DNA of 64,000 nucleotides from Ramlibacter sp. (GCA_029237735.1 JAQZBU010000008.1:90763-154762); one strand, 5' to 3'. Numbered from the stretch's first letter, positions 31,362 to 41,311 are shown. Program-made: numbers and translations. The notes: generated from the letters alone by a model not told the origin.

Positions 31362-31667
31362 GTGGCAAAAATGGCTTTGATCGAGCGCGAGCTCAAGCGA
31401 GACAAACTGGTCGCCAAGTACGCAGCGAAGCACGCGGAACTGAAGGCAATCGCCAACGACTTCAAGAAGAGCGACGAAGAGCGCGCGGCCGCCCGGCTGG
31501 CGCTGCAGAAGCTCCCGCGCAACGCCAACCCGACCCGCCAGCGCAACCGCTGCGCAATCACGGGTCGTCCGCGCGGCACGTTCAAGCAGTTCGGTCTGGC
31601 ACGCGCCAAGATCCGCGAGATGGCCTTCACCGGCGACATCCCGGGGATGATCAAGGCCAGCTGGTAA
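31362..31667 (+). CDS. rpsN: 30S ribosomal protein S14
   Basis: A 101-residue S14 of the long, zinc-free type (only one Cys, in [11 protein letters not shown]). The GTG at 31362 with GAGG upstream gives the standard 101 residues; ATG 31371 would shorten it by three. Eight bases after rplE. Confidence 0.96.
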   Translation: MAKMALIERELKRDKLVAKYAAKHAELKAIANDFKKSDEERAAARLALQKLPRNANPTRQRNRCAITGRPRGTFKQFGLARAKIREMAFTGDIPGMIKASW

Positions 31668-31685
31668 CCGGCAGGAGAGACAAAT

Positions 31686-32081
31686 ATGAGCATGAGTGAT
31701 CCCATCGCCGACCTGCTGACCCGCATCCGCAACGCGCAGATGGTGGCCAAGGCTACGGTGTCGGTCCCATCTTCCAAGGTGAAGGTGGCCATTGCCCAGG
31801 TCCTGAAGGACGAGGGCTACATCGATGGCTTCCAGGTCAAGACCGAAGCCGGCAAGAGCGAACTTGAAATCGCCCTGAAGTACTATGCCGGCCGTCCGGT
31901 GATCGAGCGCATCGAGCGCGTGAGCCGTCCCGGCCTGCGCGTGTACAAGGGTGTGGGCGCCATTCCTCAGGTTCAGAACGGCCTGGGCGTGGCGATCGTC
32001 ACCACGCCCAAGGGCGTGATGACCGACCGCAAGGCCCGCGCTACCGGTGTCGGTGGCGAAGTCCTCTGCTACGTCGCCTAA
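31686..32081 (+). CDS. rpsH: 30S ribosomal protein S8
   Basis: A 131-residue S8 with [18 protein letters not shown] and the C-terminal [19 protein letters not shown]. It binds helix 21 of 16S rRNA and represses spc in E. coli. GGAGAG precedes the start. Confidence 0.97.
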   Translation: MSMSDPIADLLTRIRNAQMVAKATVSVPSSKVKVAIAQVLKDEGYIDGFQVKTEAGKSELEIALKYYAGRPVIERIERVSRPGLRVYKGVGAIPQVQNGLGVAIVTTPKGVMTDRKARATGVGGEVLCYVA

Positions 32082-32096
32082 AGGGAAGGAATAGAA

Positions 32097-32630
32097 ATGT
32101 CCCGAGTCGGAAAAATGCCGGTCGCCGTCCCGCAAGGCGTGGATGTGCAGATCAAGGATGACCAGATCAACGTGAAGGGCACGGGCGGCGCGCTGTCGCT
32201 GGCCCAGAACGCCCTGGTCAAGGTGACCAGCGAAGGCGGCAAGCTGAGTTTCGTTCCCGCGAACGATTCTCGCGAAGCCAACGCCATGAGCGGCACGATG
32301 CGCCAGCTGGTGAACAACATGGTGGTGGGCGTAACCAAGGGCTTCGAGAAGAAGCTGTCGCTGGTAGGCGTGGGCTACAAGGCTCAGGCGCAGGGCGCCA
32401 AGCTGAACCTGACGGTGGGCTACTCGCACCCCGTGAACATGGATATGCCCGCGGGCATCACGGTCGCCACCCCGACCCCGACGGAAGTCGTGGTCAAGGG
32501 CGCCGACCGCCAGCGCGTGGGCCAGGTGGCCGCTGAGATTCGTGCAACCCGTCCGCCCGAGCCCTACAAGGGCAAGGGGATCCGCTATGCGGACGAGAAG
32601 ATCACGATCAAAGAGACCAAGAAGAAATAA
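32097..32630 (+). CDS. rplF: 50S ribosomal protein L6
   Basis: A 177-residue L6 with the two tandem domains of the family and the C-terminal signature [16 protein letters not shown]. It sits near the L7/L12 stalk base. AAGGAA precedes the start, 15 nt after rpsH. Confidence 0.97.
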   Translation: MSRVGKMPVAVPQGVDVQIKDDQINVKGTGGALSLAQNALVKVTSEGGKLSFVPANDSREANAMSGTMRQLVNNMVVGVTKGFEKKLSLVGVGYKAQAQGAKLNLTVGYSHPVNMDMPAGITVATPTPTEVVVKGADRQRVGQVAAEIRATRPPEPYKGKGIRYADEKITIKETKKK

Positions 32631-32641
32631 GGAGCTGCAGC

Positions 32642-33007
32642 ATGTTGACCAAAAAAGAGCAGCGTCTGCGCCGGGCCCGTCAAACCCGGATCCGCATTGC
32701 AACGCAAGGTGTCGCGCGCCTGACGGTGAATCGCACCAACCTGCACATCTACGCCTCGCTGATCTCCGGCGACGGCAGCAAGGTGCTGGCCACGGCCTCC
32801 ACCGCGCAAGCCGACCTGCGCAAGTCACTCGGCGGCTCGGGCAAGGGCGGCAACACCGCCGCTGCCCAGCAGGTGGGCAGACTGATCGCCGAGAAGGCCA
32901 AGGCTGCCGGCGTCGAGAAGGTGGCATTCGACCGCGCAGGTTTTGCGTACCACGGCCGCGTCAAGGCGCTTGCCGATGCCGCCCGCGAAGCCGGCCTGCA
33001 GTTCTAA
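32642..33007 (+). CDS. rplR: 50S ribosomal protein L18
   Basis: A 121-residue L18 with an Arg/Lys-rich N-terminus ([17 protein letters not shown]) that binds 5S rRNA, and the conserved [32 protein letters not shown] C-terminus (partly quoted here as [11 protein letters not shown]). AAGGAG upstream. Confidence 0.97.
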   Translation: MLTKKEQRLRRARQTRIRIATQGVARLTVNRTNLHIYASLISGDGSKVLATASTAQADLRKSLGGSGKGGNTAAAQQVGRLIAEKAKAAGVEKVAFDRAGFAYHGRVKALADAAREAGLQF

Positions 33008-33025
33008 CGGACACGGAAACACATC

Positions 33026-33547
33026 ATGGCAAGAGTTCAGGCAAAAACCCAAGGTGACGGTCCCGAAGACGGGATGCGCGAAAAGATGATCGCGGTCAAC
33101 CGCGTAACCAAGGTGGTGAAGGGTGGCCGTATTCTCGGCTTCGCGGCGCTCACCGTGGTTGGCGACGGAGATGGCCGCGTCGGTATGGGCAAGGGCAAGT
33201 CCAAGGAAGTGCCCGCCGCCGTTCAGAAGGCGATGGAAGAGTCGCGCCGCAACATGACCAAGGTGTCGCTCAAGAACGGCTCCATCCACCACACTGTGTA
33301 CGGCCAATGGGGCGCGGCGCGCGTGATGATGTCGCCGGCTCCCCGAGGCACCGGCATCATCGCCGGCGGCCCGATGCGCGCTGTGTTCGAGGTGATGGGC
33401 ATCACGGACATCGTGGCCAAGAGTCATGGTTCAACCAACCCCTACAACATGGTTCGCGCCACGTTCGACGCGCTGAAGAATGCCACCACCCCTTCGGAAG
33501 TGGCAGCCAAGCGTGGCAAGTCGGTCGAAGAGATTTTCGCCGCCTGA
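33026..33547 (+). CDS. rpsE: 30S ribosomal protein S5
   Basis: A 173-residue S5 with the [22 protein letters not shown]-binding segment and the [16 protein letters not shown] signature. It contributes to decoding fidelity with S4 and S12. Confidence 0.97.
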   Translation: MARVQAKTQGDGPEDGMREKMIAVNRVTKVVKGGRILGFAALTVVGDGDGRVGMGKGKSKEVPAAVQKAMEESRRNMTKVSLKNGSIHHTVYGQWGAARVMMSPAPRGTGIIAGGPMRAVFEVMGITDIVAKSHGSTNPYNMVRATFDALKNATTPSEVAAKRGKSVEEIFAA

Positions 33548-33560
33548 CCGGAGCAAACAA

Positions 33561-33746
33561 ATGGCAACCCAACAGAAAACCGTCAAGGTCCAGCTGGTTC
33601 GCAGCCCGATCGGCACCAAGCAATCGCACCGCGACACGGTGCGCGGCCTGGGCCTGCGCAAGCTGAACAGCGTGAGCGAACTGCAGGATACGCCCGCAGT
33701 GCGCGGCATGATCAACAAGATCGATTACCTGGTGAGGGTCCTCTGA
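33561..33746 (+). CDS. rpmD: 50S ribosomal protein L30
   Basis: A 61-residue L30 ([31 protein letters not shown]). The ATG at 33561 is the natural start; the frame extends upstream into rpsE only as out-of-frame noise. Confidence 0.96.
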   Translation: MATQQKTVKVQLVRSPIGTKQSHRDTVRGLGLRKLNSVSELQDTPAVRGMINKIDYLVRVL

Positions 33747-33769
33747 CCACACCCGGCTGAAAGAACGAC

Positions 33770-34201
33770 ATGGAACTCAACGGCATCAAGCCCGCAGCGG
33801 GCGCAAAACACGCGAAGCGCCGCGTCGGTCGCGGTATCGGCTCTGGTCTCGGCAAGACTGCCGGCCGCGGCCACAAGGGGCAAAAGTCCCGCGCGGGCGG
33901 CTATCACAAGGTCGGCTTCGAAGGCGGCCAGATGCCGCTGCAAAGGCGTCTGCCCAAGCGCGGCTTCAAGTCGCGCACCGGTAAATACAACGCCGAGGTG
34001 ACCTTGGCCGCGCTCGAGCGGCTCGGCGCCGCGGAAGTGGACATGCTCTCGCTCAAGCAAGCCGGCCTGGTCGGCGAGCTGATCAAGGTTGTCAAGGTCA
34101 TCAAGTCTGGCGAGCTGAAGAAAGCCGTCAAGCTGACGGGCATCGGCGCGACCGCCGGCGCCAAGGCTGCCATCGAGGCAGCCGGTGGCAGCGTGGCCTG
34201 A
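33770..34201 (+). CDS. rplO: 50S ribosomal protein L15
   Basis: A 143-residue L15, with the Gly/Arg/Lys-rich N-terminal arm ([20 protein letters not shown]) that threads into 23S rRNA and a globular C-terminal domain. It precedes secY by 26 nt, the usual order. Confidence 0.97.
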   Translation: MELNGIKPAAGAKHAKRRVGRGIGSGLGKTAGRGHKGQKSRAGGYHKVGFEGGQMPLQRRLPKRGFKSRTGKYNAEVTLAALERLGAAEVDMLSLKQAGLVGELIKVVKVIKSGELKKAVKLTGIGATAGAKAAIEAAGGSVA

Positions 34202-34227
34202 ATTAGAAGAACCGAAGGACTGTCATA

Positions 34228-35547
34228 GTGGCAACTAGCGCTGCACAAATTGCGAAGACCGGTAAGTACGGCGACTTGCGTCGCCGGCTGGTCTTCCTGC
34301 TGCTCGCGCTGGTCGTGTACCGCATCGGCGCGCACATCCCCGTCCCCGGCATCAACCCCGACCAGCTCGCGCAGCTGTTCAAGGGTCAGCAGGGCGGCAT
34401 CTTGAGCCTGTTCAACATGTTCTCGGGCGGCGCGCTGTCGCGCTTCACCGTGTTCGCGCTGGGCATCATGCCGTACATCTCGGCTTCGATCATCATGCAG
34501 TTGCTGACCTACGTTGTACCGACGTTCGAGCAGCTGAAGAAAGAGGGCGAAGCCGGCCGCCGGAAAATCACGCAATACACCCGCTACGGAACGTTGGGCC
34601 TGGCGCTGTTCCAGTCGCTGGGCATCGCCATGGCGCTGGAAGGCTCGGCCGGTCTGGTAATGAACCCAGGCTTCGGCTTCCGCATGACGGCAGTCATCAG
34701 CCTCACGGCAGGGACCATGTTCCTGATGTGGCTGGGCGAGCAGATCACCGAGCGAGGCCTCGGGAACGGTATCTCGATCCTGATCTTTGCCGGCATTGCG
34801 GCGGGCCTGCCCAGCGCGATCGGCGGCTTGCTCGAATTGGTGCGCACCGGCGCAATGAGCATCCTCGTGGCAGTGTTCATCGTGGCGCTGGTCGCCCTTG
34901 TTACGTACTTCGTGGTGTTCGTCGAACGCGGCCAGCGCAAGATTCTGGTTAACTACGCACGCCGGCAGGTGGGCAACAAGGTTTATGGCGGCCAGTCGTC
35001 ACATCTGCCGCTCAAGCTGAACATGGCCGGCGTGATCCCGCCGATTTTCGCGTCTTCCATCATCTTGTTGCCCGCCACCGTTGTGAGCTGGTTTTCCACC
35101 GGCGACTCCATGCGCTGGCTGAAGGATATCGCCGGCACGTTGTCGCCCGGCCAGCCGATCTACGTGATGTTGTACGCGAGCGCCATTATCTTTTTCTGCT
35201 TCTTCTACACGGCGCTGGTGTTCAACAGCCGCGAGACGGCGGACAACCTGAAGAAAAGCGGTGCGTTCATTCCCGGTATCCGTCCCGGTGAGCAGACGGC
35301 TCGCTTTATCGACAAGATCCTGGTCCGGCTGACGCTGGCGGGTGCTGTGTACATCACCTTCGTGTGTCTGCTCCCGGAGTTCCTGATCCTGAAATACAAC
35401 GTGCCGTTCTATTTTGGCGGTACCTCCCTGCTGATCATTGTGGTCGTGACGATGGACTTCATGGCCCAGGTACAGAACTATTTAATGTCGCAGCAATACG
35501 AATCGCTGCTGAAGAAAGCTAATTTCAAGACCTCGCTTGGCGGCTGA
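34228..35547 (+). CDS. secY: Protein translocase subunit SecY
   Basis: A 439-residue, ten-helix channel subunit of the Sec translocon. The plug/helix-2 region ([20 protein letters not shown]) and the cytosolic loop ([21 protein letters not shown]) are typical. It starts at GTG 34228 (GAAGGAC upstream). It is embedded in the ribosomal operon, so translocon and ribosome synthesis are linked. Confidence 0.97.
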   Translation: MATSAAQIAKTGKYGDLRRRLVFLLLALVVYRIGAHIPVPGINPDQLAQLFKGQQGGILSLFNMFSGGALSRFTVFALGIMPYISASIIMQLLTYVVPTFEQLKKEGEAGRRKITQYTRYGTLGLALFQSLGIAMALEGSAGLVMNPGFGFRMTAVISLTAGTMFLMWLGEQITERGLGNGISILIFAGIAAGLPSAIGGLLELVRTGAMSILVAVFIVALVALVTYFVVFVERGQRKILVNYARRQVGNKVYGGQSSHLPLKLNMAGVIPPIFASSIILLPATVVSWFSTGDSMRWLKDIAGTLSPGQPIYVMLYASAIIFFCFFYTALVFNSRETADNLKKSGAFIPGIRPGEQTARFIDKILVRLTLAGAVYITFVCLLPEFLILKYNVPFYFGGTSLLIIVVVTMDFMAQVQNYLMSQQYESLLKKANFKTSLGG

Positions 35548-35554
35548 CAACGAC

Positions 35555-35773
35555 ATGGCAAAAGACGATGTCATCCAGATGCAGGGTGAGGTTGTGGAGA
35601 ACCTGCCGAACGCGACGTTTCGCGTAAAGCTGGAAAACGGGCACGTGGTGCTCGGACATATTTCGGGAAAGATGCGGATGCACTACATCCGGATCCTCCC
35701 TGGTGACAAGGTCACCGTTGAATTGACGCCTTACGACTTGTCGAGGGCGCGGATTGTGTTTCGGGCTAAGTAA
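35555..35773 (+). CDS. infA: Translation initiation factor IF-1
   Basis: A 72-residue S1-fold protein ([20 protein letters not shown]) that blocks the A site during initiation. Placement between secY and rpmJ is typical of betaproteobacteria. Start ATG 35555, 7 nt after secY. Confidence 0.96.
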   Translation: MAKDDVIQMQGEVVENLPNATFRVKLENGHVVLGHISGKMRMHYIRILPGDKVTVELTPYDLSRARIVFRAK

Positions 35774-35807
35774 TTTTTTTGGCCAGATTGAGTTTTAGGA
35801 GAACGAT

Positions 35808-35921
35808 ATGAGAGTTTCGGCTTCGGTCAAGAAAATTTGCCGCAACTGCAAGATCATCCGCCGCAAGGGCATTGTTCGCGTGATCTGCACGGATCCGCGT
35901 CACAAGCAGCGCCAAGGCTGA
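35808..35921 (+). CDS. rpmJ: 50S ribosomal protein L36
   Basis: A 37-residue L36 read directly: [20 protein letters not shown] at the start and [11 protein letters not shown] at the end. It keeps the zinc ligands (CRNC, the later Cys and His), so it is the zinc-containing form. TTAGGAG lies upstream. It is easily missed because of its size. Confidence 0.96.
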   Translation: MRVSASVKKICRNCKIIRRKGIVRVICTDPRHKQRQG

Positions 35922-35944
35922 GCACAGAGTTTTAGAGGACGAAC

Positions 35945-36310
35945 ATGGCACGTATCGCTGGCATCAACATTCCGCCGCATCAGCACGCCGAAATCGGCCT
36001 GACGGCGATTTTCGGCATTGGCCGCACCCGCGCTCGCAAAATCTGCGAAGCCACGGGCATCCCGTATTCGAAGAAGGTCAAGGACCTGACCGACAGCGAT
36101 CTGGAAAAGATTCGCGACCAGATCGGTCAGTTCACGATCGAGGGCGACCTGCGCCGCGAAACGACCATGAATATCAAGCGCTTGATGGACATTGGTTGCT
36201 ACCGGGGTTTCCGCCATCGCCGCGGCCTGCCCATGCGCGGCCAACGCACCCGCACCAACGCGCGCACCCGTAAGGGCCCGCGTAAGGCCGCTCAGGCCCT
36301 CAAGAAATAA
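35945..36310 (+). CDS. rpsM: 30S ribosomal protein S13
   Basis: A 121-residue S13 with [16 protein letters not shown] and the basic C-terminus [17 protein letters not shown], contacting the P-site tRNA and L5. First gene of the alpha-operon segment; no separate promoter seen in the 23-nt gap. Confidence 0.97.
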   Translation: MARIAGINIPPHQHAEIGLTAIFGIGRTRARKICEATGIPYSKKVKDLTDSDLEKIRDQIGQFTIEGDLRRETTMNIKRLMDIGCYRGFRHRRGLPMRGQRTRTNARTRKGPRKAAQALKK

Positions 36311-36328
36311 TCGGGAAAGAGATAAGTC

Positions 36329-36733
36329 ATGGCAAAAGCTCCCGCCAGTAACGCCGCCCAGCGCGTGCGCAAGAAGGTCCGCAAGAACGTGTCTGACGGC
36401 GTCTGCCACGTGCACGCGTCCTTCAACAACACGATCATTACGATCACCGACCGCCAGGGCAATGCCCTGTCGTGGGCGTCCTCGGGCGGCCAGGGTTTCA
36501 AGGGTTCGCGCAAGTCGACCCCCTTCGCCGCCCAGGTCGCCTCTGAAGTTGCAGGTCGCGCCGCGATCGAGCAAGGCATCAAGAACCTCGACGTCGAGAT
36601 CAAGGGCCCCGGCCCGGGTCGCGAGTCGTCGGTGCGCGCGCTGGCCGCACTGGGCATCCGTATCACGTCGATCGCCGACGTGACCCCGGTTCCCCACAAC
36701 GGCTGCCGCCCGCAGAAGCGCCGGCGTATTTAA
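36329..36733 (+). CDS. rpsK: 30S ribosomal protein S11
   Basis: A 134-residue S11 with [19 protein letters not shown] and the C-terminal [13 protein letters not shown]. It lies on the platform next to the Shine-Dalgarno helix. The 88-nt gap to rpsD after it contains two hairpins. Confidence 0.97.
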   Translation: MAKAPASNAAQRVRKKVRKNVSDGVCHVHASFNNTIITITDRQGNALSWASSGGQGFKGSRKSTPFAAQVASEVAGRAAIEQGIKNLDVEIKGPGPGRESSVRALAALGIRITSIADVTPVPHNGCRPQKRRRI

Positions 36734-36754
36734 AGTTTCTTAACCAAGCCCACC

Positions 36755-36799
36755 GCCGGCGACCCATGGGTTGCCGGCTCCCGCAGCAATAGGCTGCGG
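36755..36799 (+). promoter_or_regulatory. Two tandem hairpins in the rpsD leader
   Basis: The first hairpin pairs GCCGGC (36755-36760) with GCCGGC (36773-36778), with an inner ACCC/GGGT continuation. The second pairs CCGCAG (36781-36786) with CTGCGG (36794-36799). Neither has a following T-run. S4 autoregulates its own operon in several bacteria, so these are candidate S4 targets; the link is inference. Confidence 0.5.
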
Positions 36800-36821
36800 T
36801 AGAGATGACAAAGGAAGCAAA

Positions 36822-37445
36822 GTGGCACGTTACCTCGGCCCCAAGGCCAAACTCTCACGCCGTGAAGGCACCGACCTGTTCCTGAAGAGCGCGCGCCGCT
36901 CCATCAGCGACAAGTCCAAGTTCGACTCCAAGCCTGGCCAGCACGGCCGTACTTCCGGCCAGCGCACCTCCGATTTCGGCCTGCAGCTGCGCGAGAAGCA
37001 GAAGGTTAAGCGCATGTACGGCATCCTGGAGCGCCAGTTCCGCCGTTACTTCGAGGAGGCCGACCGCCGCAAGGGCAACACCGGCGCCAACCTGCTGTTT
37101 ATCCTCGAGTCCCGCTTGGACAACGTGGTGTACCGCATGGGCTTTGGCTCCACTCGCGCCGAAGCGCGCCAGTTGGTGTCGCACAAGGCCGTCACGGTGA
37201 ACGGCCAGCCGGTGAACATCCCGTCCTACCTGGTCAAGACCGGCGATGTGATCGCTATCCGCGACAAGTCGAAGAAGCAGAACCGCATCGTCGAGGCGCT
37301 GCAACTGGCCCAGCAAGTCGGAATTCCGGCTTGGGTGGAAGTGAATGCCGACAAGGCCGAAGGCACCTTCAAGAAGGTCCCGGACCGCGACGAGTTTGCC
37401 GCCGACATCAACGAATCGCTGATCGTCGAGTTGTATTCGCGGTAA
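36822..37445 (+). CDS. rpsD: 30S ribosomal protein S4
   Basis: A 207-residue S4 starting at GTG ([16 protein letters not shown]), with the S4 RNA-binding domain ([34 protein letters not shown]) in the C-terminal half. It nucleates 16S folding. AAGGAAG precedes the start. Confidence 0.97.
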   Translation: MARYLGPKAKLSRREGTDLFLKSARRSISDKSKFDSKPGQHGRTSGQRTSDFGLQLREKQKVKRMYGILERQFRRYFEEADRRKGNTGANLLFILESRLDNVVYRMGFGSTRAEARQLVSHKAVTVNGQPVNIPSYLVKTGDVIAIRDKSKKQNRIVEALQLAQQVGIPAWVEVNADKAEGTFKKVPDRDEFAADINESLIVELYSR

Positions 37446-37463
37446 CGGTCCGCGGATGACAAA

Positions 37464-37499
37464 ACGAGGCAGCTTTGCCGCCTCGTCCTTGAGTTTTTT
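37464..37499 (+). terminator. Hairpin plus T-run between rpsD and rpoA (attenuator candidate)
   Basis: ACGAGGC (37464-37470) pairs with GCCTCGT (37480-37486) across a 9-nt loop; a run of six Ts follows at 37494-37499. The gap between stem and T-run is longer than in a classical terminator, so partial termination or RNA processing that sets the S4:alpha ratio is likely rather than a full stop. Confidence 0.5.
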
Positions 37500-37585
37500 G
37501 TTCCCTGCGCTTGGGGCACCGCGCGCGGGGCACTTCACCAGCCTTACCGGTGTAACGAGCCGGGGGTATTGAGAGGAAGTCCTGA

Positions 37586-38575
37586 ATGCAAACCAACCTG
37601 CTGAAACCCAAAGCCATCAATGTGGAACAGCTTGGCACGAACCGCGCCAAGGTGACCTTGGAGCCCTTCGAGCGCGGCTATGGCCATACGCTCGGAAATG
37701 CCCTGCGTCGCGTTTTGCTTTCGTCGATGGTGGGTTATGCGGCGACCGAAGTGACGATCGCCGGCGTTCTGCACGAGTACTCGTCGATCGACGGCGTCCA
37801 GGAAGACGTCGTCAGCATCTTGCTGAACCTCAAGGGCGTGGTGTTCAAGCTCCACAACCGTGATGAAGTCACCCTCTCCCTGCGCAAGGACGGCGAGGGC
37901 GTCGTCACTGCGGCCGATATCCAGACCCCGCACGACGTTGAGATCATCAATCCCGACCATGTAATTGCCCACCTGTCGCAAGGCGGCAAGATCGATATGC
38001 AGATCAAGGTCGAGAAGGGCCGCGGCTACGTGCCTGGCACGATGCGCCGCTACGCCGACGAGCCGACCAAGTCGATCGGCCGGATCGTGCTGGACGCCTC
38101 GTTCTCGCCGGTCAAGCGAGTGAGCTACATCGTTGAAAGCGCCCGCGTCGAGCAGCGTACCGACCTCGACAAGCTCGTCGTGGAGATCGAAACCAATGGC
38201 GCCATCACTGCCGAAGACGCGGTGCGCGCATCGGCCAAGATCCTGGTGGAGCAACTCGCGGTCTTCGCCCAACTCGAGGGCAGCGAACTTGCCGCATTCG
38301 ACCAACCGGTACAGCGCAGCTCGCAGCAGTTCGACCCGATCCTGCTGCGCCCCGTCGACGAGCTTGAGCTCACCGTGCGTTCGGCCAACTGCCTGAAGGC
38401 CGAGAACATCTATTACATCGGTGATCTGATCCAGCGCACCGAGAACGAGTTGCTCAAGACCCCGAACCTGGGCCGAAAGTCGCTCAACGAAATCAAGGAA
38501 GTGCTCGCGTCTCGCGGCCTGACCTTGGGCATGAAACTGGAGAGCTGGCCTCCGGCTGGCCTCGACAAGAGGTAA
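37586..38575 (+). CDS. rpoA: RNA polymerase alpha subunit
   Basis: A 329-residue alpha subunit. The N-terminal domain (about 1-235) has the assembly signature [18 protein letters not shown], and the C-terminal domain (about 250-325) has [17 protein letters not shown] and [13 protein letters not shown], which bind UP elements and activators. It is flanked on both sides by similar hairpins. Confidence 0.97.
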   Translation: MQTNLLKPKAINVEQLGTNRAKVTLEPFERGYGHTLGNALRRVLLSSMVGYAATEVTIAGVLHEYSSIDGVQEDVVSILLNLKGVVFKLHNRDEVTLSLRKDGEGVVTAADIQTPHDVEIINPDHVIAHLSQGGKIDMQIKVEKGRGYVPGTMRRYADEPTKSIGRIVLDASFSPVKRVSYIVESARVEQRTDLDKLVVEIETNGAITAEDAVRASAKILVEQLAVFAQLEGSELAAFDQPVQRSSQQFDPILLRPVDELELTVRSANCLKAENIYYIGDLIQRTENELLKTPNLGRKSLNEIKEVLASRGLTLGMKLESWPPAGLDKR

Positions 38576-38586
38576 TCAAGGAGAGA

Positions 38587-38611
38587 ACAAGGCAGCAGTC
38601 GGCCGCCTTGT
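38587..38611 (+). promoter_or_regulatory. Hairpin between rpoA and rplQ, related to the one before rpoA
   Basis: ACAAGGC (38587-38593) pairs with GCCTTGT (38605-38611). The arms and following CCTT match the hairpin before rpoA at all but the central arm position, with a compensatory G-C to A-T change. No T-run follows. Confidence 0.5.
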
Positions 38612-38679
38612 CCTTCGATGGTGAACGTGCAGTACCTGATCCGGCTGCATGAATTATTAGGTAAGGAAAGGAATACACC

Positions 38680-39075
38680 ATGCGTCACGGCCACGGCCTT
38701 CGTAAACTCAACCGCACGAGCGAGCACCGTCTCGCCATGCTGCGCAACATGATGAATTCACTGCTTCAGCACGAAGTCATCAAGACCACAGTCCCCAAGG
38801 CCAAGGAACTGCGCCGCGTCGTCGAACCCATGATCACCCTCGCCAAGGAACCGACGGTTGCTAACAAGCGGCTCGCTTTCAACCGCCTTCGTGACCGTGA
38901 CATCGTGACCAAGCTGTTCGGCGAACTCGGCCCGCGCTACCAAGCGCGCCCGGGCGGATACACGCGAATCTTGAAGATGGGCTTCCGTGTTGGCGACAAC
39001 GCGCCGATGGCACTGGTCGAACTGGTGGACCGCCCCGAGACTGCAGCCGATAGCGAAGCCCCTACAGGCGAATGA
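38680..39075 (+). CDS. rplQ: 50S ribosomal protein L17
   Basis: A 131-residue L17 ([19 protein letters not shown]), last protein gene of the spc-alpha cluster. A short acidic tail ([13 protein letters not shown]) extends past the core. AAGGAAAGG lies upstream. Confidence 0.97.
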   Translation: MRHGHGLRKLNRTSEHRLAMLRNMMNSLLQHEVIKTTVPKAKELRRVVEPMITLAKEPTVANKRLAFNRLRDRDIVTKLFGELGPRYQARPGGYTRILKMGFRVGDNAPMALVELVDRPETAADSEAPTGE

Positions 39076-39090
39076 CCTAAGCATTCGCGA

Positions 39091-39096
39091 TATAAT
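39091..39096 (+). promoter_or_regulatory. -10 box for the initiator tRNA gene
   Basis: A perfect TATAAT ends 11 nt before the tRNA, the right distance for a tRNA promoter. No good -35 box is evident 17 nt further upstream. Confidence 0.55.
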
Positions 39097-39107
39097 TACA
39101 TCCTTGA

Positions 39108-39184
<77 letters not shown>

Positions 39185-39210
39185 ACATTCAAGCGGTTTC
39201 CGCTCAAGAC

Positions 39211-39240
39211 AACGCCCACTTTCCGGTGGGCGTTTTTTTT
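39211..39240 (+). terminator. Intrinsic terminator after tRNA-fMet
   Basis: CGCCCAC (39213-39219) pairs with GTGGGCG (39226-39232), a further A-T pair set extends it, and eight Ts follow (39233-39240). It closes the spc-alpha-tRNA transcription unit. Confidence 0.9.
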
Positions 39241-39488
39241 GCGGGCAGCGGCAATTTGCCAACGGCGCACGCGTGTCACGACCCGCGCAACTCCTCCCGC
39301 CAGTTGGCACGATCAGATGAACAGCGCCCGCGCCAGGCCCTCCTGCAAATCGCGCGCAGTTGCGTAGCCGCTATTCGAGAAGGAATAAACGGACACCATT
39401 TTTGCCACGCGAGGATGGCTGTCTCGGAAGGGGAGAGGCTGGGAACGCGCGATTGTCCGCAGTGCGGTCGCTCGCAAGAAGGGACATC
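39241..39488. other. Intergenic, no gene seen
   Basis: The stretch between the fMet terminator and the tRNA-Arg carries only short overlapping frames without family resemblance, starts or ribosome-binding sites. It is the tRNA-Arg downstream flank. Confidence 0.5.
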
Positions 39489-39564
39489 TGGTGCGGCTGG
39501 CGGGGATCGAACCCACGACCCTTGGCTTCGGAGGCCAATACTCTATCCACTGAGCTACAGCCGC
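39489..39564 (-). tRNA. tRNA-Arg (CCG)
   Basis: A 76-nt cloverleaf on the minus strand with a perfect GCGGCTG/CAGCCGC acceptor stem and encoded CCA at 39489-39491. The anticodon loop is CTCCGAA, giving anticodon CCG, which reads CGG codons, fitting the high GC. Confidence 0.95.
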
Positions 39565-39631
39565 ATCTGTCGGAATGCGAGTGTGCATTATCTCCGAAGC
39601 GGCAAGCCCACGTTTGAAGCCCGCCGACCCG

Positions 39632-39660
39632 ACGGGTTGATCTGACCCGTTAGCTATAAT
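39632..39660 (+). promoter_or_regulatory. Inverted repeat and -10 box upstream of the cytochrome c gene
   Basis: ACGGGT (39632-39637) and ACCCGT (39645-39650) form a 6-bp inverted repeat just 5' of a perfect TATAAT (39655-39660). No proper -35 is visible, so a repressor or activator may bind over it. The -10 lies 39 nt before the start codon. Confidence 0.45.
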
Positions 39661-39698
39661 CAAAGGTTGATTTTTACGCCCGAACATTTGAGGACGCC

Positions 39699-40613
39699 AT
39701 GAGCGATAGCACGCAGGAAGAAGCCCACACCGGCCCGATCAAGACCCCGAAACAGCTGCTTCTTGCTGTCCTCTTCGCATTCGTCGTTCCCGTCTTCATC
39801 ATCATCGGTTTGGTGGCCTATGTGGTGGCGGAGAACAAGCCGGCCGGCAGCACCCAGGCAGAGAGCCAGGCGTTGGGCGGTGTGACGGCACAGGACACCG
39901 AGAAAGGCGTGGCCGAGCGCATCCGCAAGGTCGGCATGGTCGAGATTCGCGATGCCAACCGTCCACTCAAGGGTGGCGAGGAGGTCTTCAAGGCCCAGTG
40001 CACCGCTTGCCATACGCCAGGTGCGGCCGGCGCCCCGAAGATCGGCGATGTCCCGGCCTGGGCAGCGCGCATCCGCACCGGCTTCGATGCCCTCGTGCAG
40101 TCGTCACTCAAGGGCAAGGGCGCCATGCCAGCCCAGGGCGGCGGCGACTTCAACGACACGGAGATCGCGAGGGCCGTCGCCTACATGGCCAACGCCAGCG
40201 GTGCAAAGTTCGCGGAGCCCAGCGCGCCCGCGTCCGCGGCGCCCACGGCTGCCGCTTCAGCTGCGGCTACAGTCCAGACGGCGGCTACTGCGGCCGCTGC
40301 TGCGCCGGCTGCACCCTCGGCTCCCGTTGCGGCCGCGCCTGCAGCAGCTGCGCAAACCGCGGTGGCAGGAGCAGGCGCCGGTGGAGAGGCGCTGTACAAG
40401 CAGGCTTGCTTCGCCTGCCACGCCACCGGGGCCGCCAATGCGCCCAAGCTAGGCGACAAGGCCGCATGGGCGCCGCGCATCAAGCAAGGCATGCCGGCCA
40501 TGATGCAGTCGGCCCTGAAGGGTAAGGGCGCCATGCCGCCGAAGGGCGGCTCGACCGCGCCGGACGCCGACGTGCAGGCCGCCGTTGAATACATGGTCAA
40601 CGCGTCGAAGTAA
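39699..40613 (+). CDS. Membrane-anchored dihaem cytochrome c (c5-like)
   Basis: A 304-residue protein: one N-terminal membrane anchor (about 20-45), then two c-type cytochrome domains joined by a long Ala/Pro-rich linker (about 170-225). Haem sites are CTACH (Cys101-His105) and CFACH (Cys237-His241); each domain has the KGKGAMP Met-ligand segment typical of cytochrome c5. It probably carries electrons on the periplasmic face of the membrane. A terminator follows. Confidence 0.88.
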   Translation: MSDSTQEEAHTGPIKTPKQLLLAVLFAFVVPVFIIIGLVAYVVAENKPAGSTQAESQALGGVTAQDTEKGVAERIRKVGMVEIRDANRPLKGGEEVFKAQCTACHTPGAAGAPKIGDVPAWAARIRTGFDALVQSSLKGKGAMPAQGGGDFNDTEIARAVAYMANASGAKFAEPSAPASAAPTAAASAAATVQTAATAAAAAPAAPSAPVAAAPAAAAQTAVAGAGAGGEALYKQACFACHATGAANAPKLGDKAAWAPRIKQGMPAMMQSALKGKGAMPPKGGSTAPDADVQAAVEYMVNASK

Positions 40614-40627
40614 CACGCGTCCAAGTG

Positions 40628-40657
40628 AAAAGGCCGGTTGTTGACCGGCCCTTTTTT
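40628..40657. terminator. Bidirectional terminator after the cytochrome gene
   Basis: GGCCGGT (40632-40638) pairs with ACCGGCC (40644-40650) over a 5-nt loop. Six Ts follow on the plus strand and a run of As precedes it, so it can also serve the convergent minus-strand gene. Confidence 0.85.
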
Positions 40658-41195
40658 AGGCGAGTGCCGACGCCTGCCGCAGCGCGGATGGGCTGCGCAC
40701 GTAGCCGAAGCGTCCCGGCAAGTCGCAGGCGGCCATTTCCTCGGGTGTCCACAAGCCCTGCTCGATGGCGACGGCTGCCTGGCCGACATCGAGCGTGTGC
40801 ACCAGACCGAAACCAAGGTCGCAGTCGAGGTACAGCCGGCCGACTTCATCCATCAAGCAGCGCCGAGGTTCGGCGGCTTGGCCGGTGTGCGCCGTAACGC
40901 CGTGGTCCGGACCCAGCCGCCAGACAAACGGGGCGACTTCGAGTTCTACATACACGCGCTGCGGTCCGTTCTGGAAATACCACTGCCCTTGCACATCGTG
41001 GTCGTAGTTGCGGTGGATGAACTCGATTAGTTTTTCGTGCCGCAGCACCGAGCCCTTGCTTTGAGGGAACGAGCCGGCGGCCTGCGCGCGATCGTCGCGC
41101 ATGTACCAGGCGCCGCGCGCGTCCAGGCCCAGCCACCCGTAGCAGTGCGGCACGTTGGGCCACTTGGCGATCGCTTGGCGGACGATGTCATCCAT
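40656..41195 (-). CDS. Conserved hypothetical protein (DUF2946/DUF2944-like label, unverified)
   Basis: A 179-residue soluble protein starting MDDIVRQAIAKWPNVPHCYG, a conserved betaproteobacterial family of unknown function that I recall only by a DUF number I cannot verify. Conserved patches are WLGLDARGAWYMRD, HEKLIEFIHRNY and GQWYFQNGPQRVYVELE. No signal peptide or catalytic motif. I chose ATG 41195; a longer frame runs back over a minus-strand terminator and is unlikely. Confidence 0.7.
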   Translation of the reverse strand: MDDIVRQAIAKWPNVPHCYGWLGLDARGAWYMRDDRAQAAGSFPQSKGSVLRHEKLIEFIHRNYDHDVQGQWYFQNGPQRVYVELEVAPFVWRLGPDHGVTAHTGQAAEPRRCLMDEVGRLYLDCDLGFGLVHTLDVGQAAVAIEQGLWTPEEMAACDLPGRFGYVRSPSALRQASALA

Positions 41196-41282
41196 GATGG
41201 GACTTATTATCCGCCGCGCACGCTGCGATGTGGACTGGTACGGAGATCTTGTATCAAGCTCAGCGGTGCGCCGCGCACAAAC

Positions 41283-41311
41283 AAAAAAGGCGCCGCTATC
41301 GGCGGCGCCTT
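41283..41311 (-). terminator. Minus-strand intrinsic terminator
   Basis: On the minus strand GGCGCCGC (plus 41302-41309) pairs with GCGGCGCC (plus 41289-41296) over a 5-nt loop and is followed by six Us (plus As at 41283-41288). It ends a transcript starting upstream, at plus coordinates above 41311, and lies 88 nt before the next minus-strand gene. Confidence 0.85.

Noticed and set aside
31194..32927. 577-codon minus-strand frame opposite the ribosomal genes
   Set aside because: It is the antisense mirror of rplE-rplR; high GC with strong codon bias leaves long stop-free antisense frames. No family resemblance or ribosome-binding site.
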